Assembly (NCBI RefSeq): GCF_013035315.1
Contig: NZ_WQHP01000001.1
Location: forward strand, 806,001-870,000
DNA: 64,000 bases
Direction: 5' to 3'
Source of the DNA: Ruegeria arenilitoris
Lineage (GTDB): Bacteria; Pseudomonadota; Alphaproteobacteria; Rhodobacterales; Rhodobacteraceae
The number at the start of each line of letters is the position of its first letter. Positions within the stretch are counted from its first letter, which is position 1. Position numbers and translations under genes: made by a program. The notes beneath the pieces were generated by a model, which did not search any database, was not told the origin of the DNA, and saw only the letters and a list, made by a program, of their open reading frames with translations. This document shows positions 53,424-62,174 of the stretch, piece by piece.

Positions 53424-54374
53424 ATGGCCAAGGCATTCGCGTCCCAGGGGGACATGTCGGAAAAGAAAATCTCGTTCACCGAGGTCGGCGATGGCCTTTA
53501 TGCCTTTACGGCCGAGGGTGATCCGAACTCGGGCGTGATCATTGGCGATGACAGCGTAATGATTGTCGAGGCGCAAGCGACCCCGCGCCTGGCCAACAAG
53601 GTGATCGAATGTGTAAGGTCCGTCACCGACAAACCGATCACCCATGTTGCCCTGACCCACTACCACGCCGTTCGCGTTCTGGGCGCCAGCGCCTTTGGCG
53701 CGCAACAGATCCTGATGTCGGACATGGCCCGCGCTATGGTCGTTGAACGGGGTAAAGAGGACTGGGATAGTGAGTTCCAGCGCTTCCCCCGCTTGTTCGA
53801 AGGCCATGAGAGCATTCCGGGCCTGACTTGGCCCACGACCACCTTCAGCGACACGATTACAGTTTACTTGGGCAATCGCCGGGTCGATCTGATGCACCTG
53901 GGGCGCGCTCATACGGCCGGCGATATCGTCATCCATGTGCCTGATCAGAACGTCATGTTTACTGGCGATATCGTGGAATACCATTCCGCCTGCTATTGCG
54001 GCGACGGGCATTTTGGCGACTGGGGCGACACGCTGGATCAGATCAAGTGGTTTGACGTCGACGCAATCGCGCCAGGTCGCGGCGATGCATTGGTCGGCAA
54101 AGACATGGTTAACGCCGCCATCGAAAACACCCGTGACTTTGTCGAAAGCACCTACCGACCCGCGGCCAAAGTCGCGGCACGCGGCGGGTCCCTGAAAGAA
54201 GCGTGGGACGCCGTACGGGCCGAGTGTGATCCCAAATTCGCCAGCTACGCGATCTACGAACACTGCCTGCCCTTCAACGTCGCCCGCGCCTATGACGAGG
54301 CGCGCGGCATCGACACCCCCCGCATCTGGACCGCTCAGCGTGATCTGGAAATGTGGGAGGCCTTACAGGGCTAA
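53424..54374 (+). CDS. MBL-fold metallohydrolase with a reduced metal site
   Basis: A 316-residue metallo-beta-lactamase-fold protein. Metal-site 1 residues are present: H79 and H81 in THYHAVR and H163 in GRAHTAGD, plus the bridging D182 in MFTGDIVEY. The Asp-His of the usual HxHxDH are V83 and R84, and the last His (PGHG) is Arg in APGRGDAL, so the second metal site is missing. GGAGGG precedes the ATG. First gene of the aromatic-acid-like operon. It may hydrolyse an ester, thioester or lactone with one metal. Confidence 0.85.
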   Translation: MAKAFASQGDMSEKKISFTEVGDGLYAFTAEGDPNSGVIIGDDSVMIVEAQATPRLANKVIECVRSVTDKPITHVALTHYHAVRVLGASAFGAQQILMSDMARAMVVERGKEDWDSEFQRFPRLFEGHESIPGLTWPTTTFSDTITVYLGNRRVDLMHLGRAHTAGDIVIHVPDQNVMFTGDIVEYHSACYCGDGHFGDWGDTLDQIKWFDVDAIAPGRGDALVGKDMVNAAIENTRDFVESTYRPAAKVAARGGSLKEAWDAVRAECDPKFASYAIYEHCLPFNVARAYDEARGIDTPRIWTAQRDLEMWEALQG

Positions 54375-54445
54375 AAAGCGTCGGCCCGGCTGCTTGGCCG
54401 GGTTTCCAACCAAAGCGAAACGCGCGCAGCCAGAGGACAAAACAG

Positions 54446-56068
54446 ATGTTCGATGATCGATACACGCTTGCCTACAAGCGTTATCCCTACAAGAAGTCGA
54501 CCGATCAGGATACCGCGACTCCGGTACGCCACCCGGTCGTTGTGATGGGCGGTGGCCCAGTCGGTGTCGCCACAGCGCTGGACCTTGGGCGTCAGGGCAT
54601 TCCGACGCTGGTACTGGATGACCACGAAGGTGTGGGCATGGGGTCGCGTGCCATTTGTTTCGCCAAGCGCTGCCTTGAGATTGCAGACCGCTATGGGTGC
54701 GGAAAACCGATGGTCGACAAAGGCGTCGTCTGGAACCTTGGCAAGGTTTTTCACAAGGATGACCAGGTATTCGAATTCAACCTTTTGCCCGAAGAAGGGC
54801 ATGAATACCCCGCCTTCATCAACATGCAGCAGCCCTATTTTGAAAGCTATCAACTCGATCGCTTCGAAGACCTGCAGAAACAAGGCGCGCCGATCGAAAT
54901 TCGCGGCAAGAACCGTGTGGATGCGGTCAAAGTTCACGACGACCACGTCACCCTCTCAATCATGACGCCGGACGGCCCTTACACGCTGGAAGCAGACTGG
55001 CTGATCGGGTGTGATGGAGCGTCCTCACCTCTGCGGACGATGTTGGACCTGAATTTCACAGGCAAAGTCTTTCAGGACAGTTTCCTGATTGCCGACATCA
55101 AGATGAAGAACGACAGCTTTCCGACCGAACGCTGGTTCTGGTTCGAACCGTCCCATGGGTCGGGCGCCTCGACCCTGCTGCACAAGCAGCCAGATGACGT
55201 TTGGCGCGTGGATTTCCAGATCGGATGGGATGTCGACCGTGCCGAAGAGATGAAGGAAGAGAACATCCGTCGTCGTCTCGACGCGTTCTTGGGGGACGGT
55301 GTTGAATATGACATGGTCTGGTCATCCATCTACACGTTCCAGTGCAAACGTATGGACAGCTTCCGTCATGGCCGCGTTTTCTTTGCGGGCGACGCGGCGC
55401 ATCAGGTGTCCCCATTCGGCGCGCGCGGTGCAAATTCGGGCATGCAGGATGTCGATAACCTCGGCTGGAAACTGGGCATGGTCATACGTGGTGAAGCCCC
55501 CGAAAGCCTGTTGGAGACATACGACGCCGAACGTATCCACGGAGCGGACGAGAACATTCTGAATTCGACCCGGTCCACCGACTTTATCACTCCGAAAACC
55601 GACGCGAGCCGTACGTTGCGCGATGCGGTTCTGTCTCTGTCGCAAAAGTATGAGTTTGCGCGCCCAATGGTGAATTCAGGGCGCTTATCGGTCCCCTGTA
55701 CCTATGATGGATCGCCGCTCAATTCGGCGGATGCCTTGAACGGTCCGTCGCGATCTCGTCCCGGCGCGGTCTGCCCGGATGCTCCGCTGGGCGACGACTT
55801 CCTTCTGTCCAAACTGGGCGACAAATTCGTCTTGATGACCATCGACGCAGAAGCGCCCGACTTGATCGAAGAAGACGGTATTCAAGTCACGCGTCTGGCC
55901 CTGTCGGTCAAGGATGACAAAACCGGTGCCCTGAAAAAACGGTATCTGGGTGAGGCTGAAAGCGCGGTTTACCTGATCCGTCCGGATCAGCACGTAGCTG
56001 CCCGCCGCCCCAGCTTTGACGAGAACTCAATCCGCGCATCCATCCGACGCGCTGTCGGTAAGGAGTAA
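54446..56068 (+). CDS. FAD-dependent aromatic-ring monooxygenase (MhpA/PheA class)
   Basis: A 540-residue class A flavoprotein hydroxylase: FAD motif VVVMGGGPVGVATALDL, the DG region WLIGCDGASSPLR, and AGDAAHQVSPFGARGANSGM, typical of phenol and 3-hydroxyphenylpropionate hydroxylases. The C-terminus (about 440-540) is the thioredoxin-like domain of this class. The ATG at 54446 has GAGG upstream. It would hydroxylate an aromatic acid with NAD(P)H and O2. Followed by DUF2783, the usual small partner. Confidence 0.9.
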   Translation: MFDDRYTLAYKRYPYKKSTDQDTATPVRHPVVVMGGGPVGVATALDLGRQGIPTLVLDDHEGVGMGSRAICFAKRCLEIADRYGCGKPMVDKGVVWNLGKVFHKDDQVFEFNLLPEEGHEYPAFINMQQPYFESYQLDRFEDLQKQGAPIEIRGKNRVDAVKVHDDHVTLSIMTPDGPYTLEADWLIGCDGASSPLRTMLDLNFTGKVFQDSFLIADIKMKNDSFPTERWFWFEPSHGSGASTLLHKQPDDVWRVDFQIGWDVDRAEEMKEENIRRRLDAFLGDGVEYDMVWSSIYTFQCKRMDSFRHGRVFFAGDAAHQVSPFGARGANSGMQDVDNLGWKLGMVIRGEAPESLLETYDAERIHGADENILNSTRSTDFITPKTDASRTLRDAVLSLSQKYEFARPMVNSGRLSVPCTYDGSPLNSADALNGPSRSRPGAVCPDAPLGDDFLLSKLGDKFVLMTIDAEAPDLIEEDGIQVTRLALSVKDDKTGALKKRYLGEAESAVYLIRPDQHVAARRPSFDENSIRASIRRAVGKE

Positions 56069-56073
56069 CACCC

Positions 56074-56262
56074 ATGACTGACTTGATCTTGACCCCGAAC
56101 ATCGACGGCGTCGACGATTTCTACGCTGAGCTTCTGGCCGCTCATGAGGGGTTGGAGAAAGACGACAGCGATGCATTGAACGCCCGCCTGGTCCTGGTTC
56201 TGGCCAACCATATCGGCAACCGCTCGGTTCTGAGCGAGGCGATCAAAACTGCCGCGAATTAA
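56074..56262 (+). CDS. DUF2783 small protein
   Basis: A 62-residue helical protein of the DUF2783 type, five bases after the monooxygenase. It has an acidic N-terminal helix and NARLVLVLANHIGNRSVL. DUF2783 genes usually sit next to FAD monooxygenases of aromatic pathways; function is unknown, perhaps a stabilising subunit. Confidence 0.82.
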   Translation: MTDLILTPNIDGVDDFYAELLAAHEGLEKDDSDALNARLVLVLANHIGNRSVLSEAIKTAAN

Positions 56263-56281
56263 TCCATTTAGGGAGGATATC

Positions 56282-57316
56282 ATGAAACTGAACTTTAAAG
56301 CCCGTGCGCTCGCATGCGTTGGCGCAACGACCATCGCCCTCTCGTTCGCATCGACCGCGATGGCCGAGACAACGCTTGCCCTGTCCAGCTGGCTGCCGCC
56401 GCGCCACCCAATCGTGACAGGCGCGATCAAGCCCTGGGCGAAACAGGTTGAAGAAGCCACAGACGGTCGCGTGACTGTCCGCGTTCTGGCCAAGCCACTC
56501 GGCCCGCCACCTGCGCACTATGACATGGCCGCTGACGGTATTGCCGACATCACCTACGGCCTGCATTCCTTCACCACGGATGACCGTTTCACCCGTTCGC
56601 GCATCGGCCAGTTCTCGTTTATTGGCGACGATGCCGCGGCCGGCTCCAAGGCGTTCTGGAACGTGTATTCCGGCCCGTTGGAAGCGCAGAAAGAGCATGA
56701 GGGCACCAAGCTTTTGGGGCTTTTCGTGCACGGCCCAGGTATGTTGCACAACAACGTGCGCAAGATCGAAACCGCTGATGATTTTGCTGGACTGAAAATT
56801 CGTGTTCCGGGTGGATACATCTCTGATCTGATGTCAGGCATGGGCTCCACAACGCTGTTCATGTCCTCGGGCGAGGTCTATGAGAAGCTGTCGCGCGGCG
56901 TGATTGACGGGGTGACCTTCCCCTACGACGCCCTTGCCGCCTTCAAACTGACTGAAGACGTCAAATACACAATGACTGTGCCCGGTGGTCTATACAACAC
57001 CACGTGGTTCATGGTGATGAACGAGGACAAGTGGAACGAAATCTCGGCAGAGGACCAGGCCGCCATCGAGGCGATTTCTGGTGAAGCGTTTGCCGCACTT
57101 GTTGGCGAAGCCTGGATCGGCGCAGACGAGAAAGGCAGTGCAGCCGCAGAAAAGGCCGGGATCGAAGTCTATGAAGCCCCGGCTGCTGTTTTGGACACGA
57201 TCAAATCCCAGGCTGCAGATGCCGAAACCGCTTGGTCCGAAGCGATCTCGGCGGACGGCTACGACGGAGCGGCGGCCTTGGAAGAACTGCGCAAGCAGGC
57301 AGGCGTGGACTTCTGA
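56282..57316 (+). CDS. TRAP transporter solute-binding protein (DctP type)
   Basis: A 344-residue periplasmic binding protein. Signal peptide about residues 1-29 (ACVGATTIALSFASTAMA). The mature part begins TTLALSSWLPPRHPIV and contains the Arg-bearing LKIRVPGGYISDLM that contacts a carboxylate in DctP proteins. GGAGG precedes the start. With the DctQ and DctM genes it makes a complete TRAP importer, fitting uptake of the aromatic or other organic acid degraded by the flanking enzymes. Confidence 0.93.
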   Translation: MKLNFKARALACVGATTIALSFASTAMAETTLALSSWLPPRHPIVTGAIKPWAKQVEEATDGRVTVRVLAKPLGPPPAHYDMAADGIADITYGLHSFTTDDRFTRSRIGQFSFIGDDAAAGSKAFWNVYSGPLEAQKEHEGTKLLGLFVHGPGMLHNNVRKIETADDFAGLKIRVPGGYISDLMSGMGSTTLFMSSGEVYEKLSRGVIDGVTFPYDALAAFKLTEDVKYTMTVPGGLYNTTWFMVMNEDKWNEISAEDQAAIEAISGEAFAALVGEAWIGADEKGSAAAEKAGIEVYEAPAAVLDTIKSQAADAETAWSEAISADGYDGAAALEELRKQAGVDF

Positions 57317-57319
57317 TCC

Positions 57320-57868
57320 ATGGAGCGGCTTCGCCATCGTTTCCCCGACCAGCCCCCGGAAGAGGGGCTGGATATTGGGCTGCTACTCGACAGATCACTT
57401 GGTGCCGGTGCCGCTCTGATCCTGTTTTGCCTTATCCTCATCACCTGTGTGGACGTGATCGGGCGTTACTTTCTGAATGCACCTCTGACAGGTGCATTCG
57501 AACTGACTGAAATTCTATTGGCGGCCCTGGTGTTCCTTGCTCTGCCATTGACGACTGAGCGACGGGAGCATGTCGAGGTCGACCTGCTGAATATGGCCCT
57601 CGGCAAACATGCTCAGCGCCTGCTCTCGGCGTTTGCCGGGCTGTTTTCGGCGGCATTGCTGGCCACTTTCTCGTGGCGGCTTTTCACCCATGCGGCCAAG
57701 GCGGCCCACGACGGCGCGGTCAGTAACGCGCTGGAAATTCCGCTGGCTCCATTCGGCTATCTCGCTGGCGTGTCCTGCATGGTTTCCGCCTTCATTGCCT
57801 TTCTGCGCGGTCTGCAGCCGCCAAAAGAACGCAACACCGATAAGTCCACGCCGGAGGCTCTGCCATGA
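57320..57868 (+). CDS. TRAP transporter small permease (DctQ type)
   Basis: A 182-residue membrane protein with four helices: about 30-52, 64-85 (with LPLTTERREHVEVDL), 100-122 and 140-160. It starts three bases after the binding-protein stop and overlaps DctM by four bases. Small subunit of the TRAP importer. Confidence 0.92.
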   Translation: MERLRHRFPDQPPEEGLDIGLLLDRSLGAGAALILFCLILITCVDVIGRYFLNAPLTGAFELTEILLAALVFLALPLTTERREHVEVDLLNMALGKHAQRLLSAFAGLFSAALLATFSWRLFTHAAKAAHDGAVSNALEIPLAPFGYLAGVSCMVSAFIAFLRGLQPPKERNTDKSTPEALP

Positions 57869-59181
57869 TTGAATCCCTGATTGGTTTTGCCGTCCTTCTT
57901 GGGCTGATCCTGTTGCGGGTTCCGATTGCCTTTGCCATGGCAGCCGTCGGAGGCTTTGGCTTTGCCTATATGCGCGGCTGGGAACCGGCCTGGGCAATGA
58001 CAGGCCAAGTGGCCTTCGACACCGCGCTATCCTACAGTCTGTCGGTCATTCCGCTCTTTATTTTCATGGGCAATGTCCTGGCCGGATCTGGTGTCGCGCA
58101 TGGCCTTTTTGCGGGCGCTGATCGCCTGTTCGGCAGGCTGCGCGGTGGGCTTGCCATGGCGTCGGTGTTCTCTTGCGGTGGGTTTTCCGCAGTGTGCGGG
58201 TCCTCGTTGGCAACAGCGGCAACCATGTCCAAGGTCGCCATGCCCTCGATGCGCAAGTTTGGCTATGATGACCGGCTCGCGACCGGCTCCATCGCTGCCG
58301 GAGGCACGCTGGGCATTCTGATCCCACCCTCGGTGATCCTGATCATCTATGGGCTGTTGACCGAAACAAACATCGCCAAATTGTTCATCGCCGGTATCAT
58401 TCCGGGTATCATCGGTGTTCTGCTGTATCTCGGCGCAGTGATGGTTGCAGTTCGCGTGAACCCTGCCCTCGCACCCGAAGAAGAAAACACCGAACCGATG
58501 AGCCGAACCGATCTGGTTGGTGTCTTCTGCGTGCTGGGTCTGTTTCTGTTCATCATGACTGGGATCTACGGCGGATTTTTCACCCCAACCGAGGCGGCAG
58601 GTATGGGCGCAGGTGCATCGGTGCTGATCGCGGTGGCCTTGCGGACCATGACATGGAGCGCATTCTTCACGGCAACTATGGATTCCATCCGCGCGACCGC
58701 GATGATCTTTGCGGTCATCATTGGCGCGGAACTCTTCACTAATTTCATCAACTTCGCCGGACTGCCCGATGCTCTGTCCAGTTTTGTGATCGACAACGAA
58801 ATGCCGGTCTGGGCCGTAATCGTGTTCATCATTGTGGTCTACATGGTGCTCGGCTGTGTGCTTGAAAGCCTGTCGATGATCCTACTGACGGTGCCGGTCT
58901 TCTACCCGCTGATGTTCGAGCTGGAATTTGCAAACGAGTTGCTGCTTGACCCCGAGAACGCTCTGATCTGGTTCGCCATCGTCGTCGTTGTCGCGACCGA
59001 GATCAGCCTGATCACACCTCCGGTCGGCATGAATGTCTTCGTGCTCAAAGGCGTTCTTCAAGACGTTTCTCTGGCCACTATCTTCAAAGGCGTCCTGCCC
59101 TTCTGGATTGCTGACATCGTGCGGCTGACGCTTCTGATCCTCGTTCCCTCACTATCGCTTTGGTTAGTGGGGCTGATGTGA
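57865..59181 (+). CDS. TRAP transporter large permease (DctM type)
   Basis: A 438-residue protein with about twelve membrane segments. It contains the DctM-specific stretches FSCGGFSAVCGSSLATAATM and GILIPPSVILIIYG. It is the transport-catalysing subunit, driven by the Na+ gradient in known systems. The operon continues 46 bp later with the VOC gene. Confidence 0.95.
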   Translation: MIESLIGFAVLLGLILLRVPIAFAMAAVGGFGFAYMRGWEPAWAMTGQVAFDTALSYSLSVIPLFIFMGNVLAGSGVAHGLFAGADRLFGRLRGGLAMASVFSCGGFSAVCGSSLATAATMSKVAMPSMRKFGYDDRLATGSIAAGGTLGILIPPSVILIIYGLLTETNIAKLFIAGIIPGIIGVLLYLGAVMVAVRVNPALAPEEENTEPMSRTDLVGVFCVLGLFLFIMTGIYGGFFTPTEAAGMGAGASVLIAVALRTMTWSAFFTATMDSIRATAMIFAVIIGAELFTNFINFAGLPDALSSFVIDNEMPVWAVIVFIIVVYMVLGCVLESLSMILLTVPVFYPLMFELEFANELLLDPENALIWFAIVVVVATEISLITPPVGMNVFVLKGVLQDVSLATIFKGVLPFWIADIVRLTLLILVPSLSLWLVGLM

Positions 59182-59227
59182 ACCGCGCGACCCCATTCAA
59201 TCTTGCCTCTCAAGAAAGGAGGACACG

Positions 59228-59773
59228 ATGAAAATCGAGAAAATCCACCACGTCGCCTATCGCTGCAAAGACGCCAAGGAAACCGTTGAGTGGTATGGAA
59301 AGATGCTGAACATGGATTTCATTCTGGCCATTGCCGAAGACCATGTGCCCTCGACCCACGAGCCGGACCCTTACATGCATCTGTTCCTGGATGCAGGTGA
59401 CGGTAACGTGCTGGCTTTTTTTGAACTGCCAACGAAACCAGAGATGGGCCGCGATCCGAATACGCCAATCTGGGTGCAGCACATCGCTTTCAAGGTCAAA
59501 GACCGCGCCACCCTGATTGAATTCAAGGAGCATCTTGAAGCCAACGGCGTCGAAGTTCTTGGTGTTACCGACCACTCGATCTTTCACTCGATCTATTTCT
59601 TCGATCCATCGGGCCACCGGATCGAGCTGGCCTGCCCTGATCCAGACGAAGAAGCCATGCTGGCACGGATGGACGAAGTGAAGTGGTTGATGCTGGAAGA
59701 CTGGTCAAAAACCAAGAAAGCACCCAAGCATGCAGATTGGCTGCACGCCAAAGAGCTTAACAAAAACGCCTGA
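59228..59773 (+). CDS. VOC-family protein, extradiol dioxygenase-like metal triad
   Basis: A 181-residue vicinal-oxygen-chelate protein with two beta-alpha-beta-beta-beta modules. The metal triad of the extradiol type is H8 (IHHVAY), H85 (VQHIAF) and E133 (HRIELA). AAAGGAGG precedes the ATG. It follows a ring-hydroxylating monooxygenase and precedes a maleylacetoacetate isomerase, so ring cleavage is the attractive role, but glyoxalase-, epimerase- and resistance-type VOC proteins share the triad. The long C-terminal tail (about 140-181) is charged. Confidence 0.82.
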   Translation: MKIEKIHHVAYRCKDAKETVEWYGKMLNMDFILAIAEDHVPSTHEPDPYMHLFLDAGDGNVLAFFELPTKPEMGRDPNTPIWVQHIAFKVKDRATLIEFKEHLEANGVEVLGVTDHSIFHSIYFFDPSGHRIELACPDPDEEAMLARMDEVKWLMLEDWSKTKKAPKHADWLHAKELNKNA

Positions 59774-59861
59774 TGCACTGCCCGCGGCGGATATCCGATC
59801 CGGCGCGGGAACAGATTGCAAAGGCGCCTCCGCAACACACCAGAAGCGACTGGGGAAGGTC

Positions 59862-60494
59862 ATGAAACTCTACTCTTATTGGCGTTCTACGACCTCATAC
59901 CGGGTTCGGATTGCCCTGAACCTCAAAGGTCTCAGCTATGAGATCTGCCCCATCAACCTGGTCGCCGGAGAGCAGAAAGCACCCGACTACACCGCCCTCA
60001 ACCCCGGCAAAGGTGTTCCAACGCTTGACCTCGGGGATGGCACGCTTTTGACCCAGTCTCTGGCGATCATCGAATACCTGGACGCCGTGGTGCCCGAACC
60101 TCGGCTGTTGCCGACAGACCCGCTGCAGCGTGCTCGCGTGCAGGCTGCGGCTCAGACCATTGCGATGGACATCCACCCGGTGAACAACCTCAGGGTCATG
60201 TCATACCTCAAGGCTAATGAAGGGCTGACCACGGACGGCCAGCTTGAATGGTTCCACCATTGGATGACCGAGGGGTTTGCCGCCTACGAGGCCTTGTTGC
60301 CAGAGGGCACGACCTTCAGCTTTGGGGACAACCCCGACCTCGCCGATGTATGCCTTGTTGCTCAGCTTTATAACGCGCATCGCTGGGGCGTTGATATGTC
60401 TCCCTTCCCTCGCCTTCTTGAAATCGAAGAACGCGCCCTTTCCCTTTCGGCGTTCGACGGCGCACGTCCGGAAAACCAGCCCGACGCGACCTAA
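59862..60494 (+). CDS. maiA: maleylacetoacetate/maleylpyruvate isomerase (zeta-class GST)
   Basis: A 210-residue zeta glutathione transferase. The N-terminal motif LYSYWRSTTSYRVRIALNLKG contains the glutathione-binding SSCxWRVRIAL equivalent with Thr in place of Ser/Cys. Then DGTLLTQSLAIIEYLD and the C-terminal helical domain. The start at 59862 has GGGGAAGG upstream. It isomerises a cis (maleyl) ring-cleavage product to the fumaryl form, which supports gentisate- or homogentisate-like chemistry for the operon. The corresponding hydrolase is not adjacent. Confidence 0.88.
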   Translation: MKLYSYWRSTTSYRVRIALNLKGLSYEICPINLVAGEQKAPDYTALNPGKGVPTLDLGDGTLLTQSLAIIEYLDAVVPEPRLLPTDPLQRARVQAAAQTIAMDIHPVNNLRVMSYLKANEGLTTDGQLEWFHHWMTEGFAAYEALLPEGTTFSFGDNPDLADVCLVAQLYNAHRWGVDMSPFPRLLEIEERALSLSAFDGARPENQPDAT

Positions 60495-60693
60495 AGATCC
60501 AGGCATGTAGTTCTTCCTTTGTGGGGCGGAGGCGCGATGTCTATCGCGACCAATCCTGCCCGAGCCTTCTGAAAGGCAATTATACCCGAACCCTTTCGCA
60601 GCAAGGCCCAAGGCGACAACTGACGTATGGGATTTGGCGATTGCACCAGCACTCTGCGTGCAGGGAAAGACCTGCAAAAACAACAGAAACTTA

Positions 60694-60711
60694 GGTCGGC
60701 GCAACCCGACC
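60694..60711 (-). terminator. Terminator-like hairpin after MarR gene
   Basis: GGTCGG / CCGACC form a 6-bp stem with a 6-nt loop two bases beyond the MarR stop. On the minus strand it is followed by a T-rich stretch ending TTGTTTTT. The 60495-60693 part of the convergent gap shows no gene. Confidence 0.5.
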
Positions 60712-60713
60712 AG

Positions 60714-61166
60714 TCAGTTGGTTTTCGCCACTTTCATCAGCGCTGAAATACCTTTCTCCAACGCTTCACGATCTTCGGGAGACATCGCATCAAGCATGCG
60801 GTTGGCACGTTCCTGAACCTTTGGCTCCAAATGCTGAAATTGGCGCACCCCTTCTGGCGTGCAGCGATAGACACGGATCCTACGGTCTTCGTCTGAAATC
60901 TCACGAACGATAAGCCCCTTTTCATCAAGGCGCTTTGCAGCCCGGCTGACTTGTACTTTGTCCAGTGTTGATCGATGGGCGAGGTCCAGTGACGTCATGC
61001 TCTTGGCATTTGCCAGCAGGAACAACAATCGCCATTCCTCTCGCGACAGACCCAATTCACGCTCATAGACGTCCGTCAGATTTCTCGAGAAAGCTTCGGA
61101 CGCCACAGCCAATCGGTATGGGAAAAATGAATCTAGCTGCATACTCTGCCAAAGATAATTCAGCAT
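60714..61166 (-). CDS. MarR-family transcriptional regulator
   Basis: A 150-residue winged-helix regulator: LSREEWRLLFLLANAKSMT, recognition helix STLDKVQVSRAAKRLDEKGL and the wing DEDRRIRVYRCTPEG. The start is 61166 or ATG 61142. It is convergent with the aromatic operon, and a copy of that operon's direct-repeat motif lies just upstream of its own start (61167-61182), so it probably represses both and is released by an aromatic ligand. Confidence 0.92.
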   Translation of the reverse strand: MLNYLWQSMQLDSFFPYRLAVASEAFSRNLTDVYERELGLSREEWRLLFLLANAKSMTSLDLAHRSTLDKVQVSRAAKRLDEKGLIVREISDEDRRIRVYRCTPEGVRQFQHLEPKVQERANRMLDAMSPEDREALEKGISALMKVAKTN

Positions 61167-61182
61167 GGTTTCATCTGCAACG
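61167..61182 (-). promoter_or_regulatory. Putative MarR operator at its own gene
   Basis: On the minus strand CGTTGCAGATGAAACC, matching CGTTGCAAATGTAACG (53329-53344) at 13 of 16 positions and keeping GTTGCA-NN-TGNAAC. It abuts the first possible ATG, consistent with autoregulation. Bases 61183-61327 hold nothing else recognised. Confidence 0.45.
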
Positions 61183-61327
61183 ATTTGTTTTTTTCGCGCG
61201 CCCTACGCAAAGCTTTGATCCAATTTGATAGGCACTATCAGAATGAACTGGCGTCGATCATGCCCAGAAACAATGGCCCCTCGATTCATCGCTGGATCAA
61301 GCCTCCAAACAAAACTATCGAAACAAA

Positions 61328-62056
61328 TCAGGGCGCGAGCAGTTTGCGACCTTGTGCCTCCAGCGTCCAACACTGAGTTCCTTCCAGCACCACTGCGGTC
61401 AGCGCGTGCTCGTACCCCGCTCCGGTATCAATATTGACGCGATTGCCACGATGTTCCGGCGCGGGCACGTGGCTGTGCCCGTGTACGATCAACCAAGGGT
61501 ATTCCCCTGTGTGATCCAAAAACTCATTGCGTATCCAGATCAGGTCGTCGCGGTCTTGTTGGTCCAATGGTATGCCCGGTCGAATACCAGCGTGAACGAA
61601 CAGCACGTCCTCGGTCAGGTGGAATGGTTGTAGGTTGCTCATAAAGTCCAGATGTGCCTGTGGCACGACCTGTTTGGCTTGCGCGTGAACCTGATAGATC
61701 CGGTCCCCGTCCTCGACCCCTACCCCGTAGGACTTCAACGTCTCAACGCCGCCAATCCGGGGATGAAGCCAGTGATAGCCGACAAGCAGACGAGCGTCGT
61801 TGCGCGGATAGTCCTCTAGGAACATCGCGTACATCTGGTCGTGGTTCCCGCGGAGAAAGGTCCAGTTTTTGCCCTCGGCCTGCCCATGGATCAGAAGGTC
61901 AAGAACGTCTCGGCTATGGCCACCTCGATCAGTGTAGTCGCCAATAAACACCACCTTGGCGTCTGGGCCACCGTCGCGTTCAATCCGCGTCAGCGCATCT
62001 TGCAGCATCTCCAACTGGCCGTGAATATCGCCGATGGCGTAGATTGGTTCTGGCAT
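61328..62056 (-). CDS. metallophosphoesterase (PPP-type serine/threonine phosphatase fold)
   Basis: A 242-residue calcineurin-like phosphoesterase with all motifs: GDIHGQ, GDYTDRG, GNHDQ and HGHSH. ATG at 62056 (GAGGAG upstream) is favoured over one at 62074. Family members dephosphorylate proteins or split diadenosine tetraphosphate. It stands alone between the MarR gene and the HpaI-like gene; no pathway link is evident. Confidence 0.88.
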   Translation of the reverse strand: MPEPIYAIGDIHGQLEMLQDALTRIERDGGPDAKVVFIGDYTDRGGHSRDVLDLLIHGQAEGKNWTFLRGNHDQMYAMFLEDYPRNDARLLVGYHWLHPRIGGVETLKSYGVGVEDGDRIYQVHAQAKQVVPQAHLDFMSNLQPFHLTEDVLFVHAGIRPGIPLDQQDRDDLIWIRNEFLDHTGEYPWLIVHGHSHVPAPEHRGNRVNIDTGAGYEHALTAVVLEGTQCWTLEAQGRKLLAP

Positions 62057-62174
62057 TATCTCCTCGCGTCGCATCGCGCACTGGGCCGGTTATTGGGTCC
62101 ACTCGATCTCAAAGTCTTCCCTAAAGGCGAAGCGGGTCAGGTGGGTTTCGATTACTTCTTGCCGCTTTGTTAAG

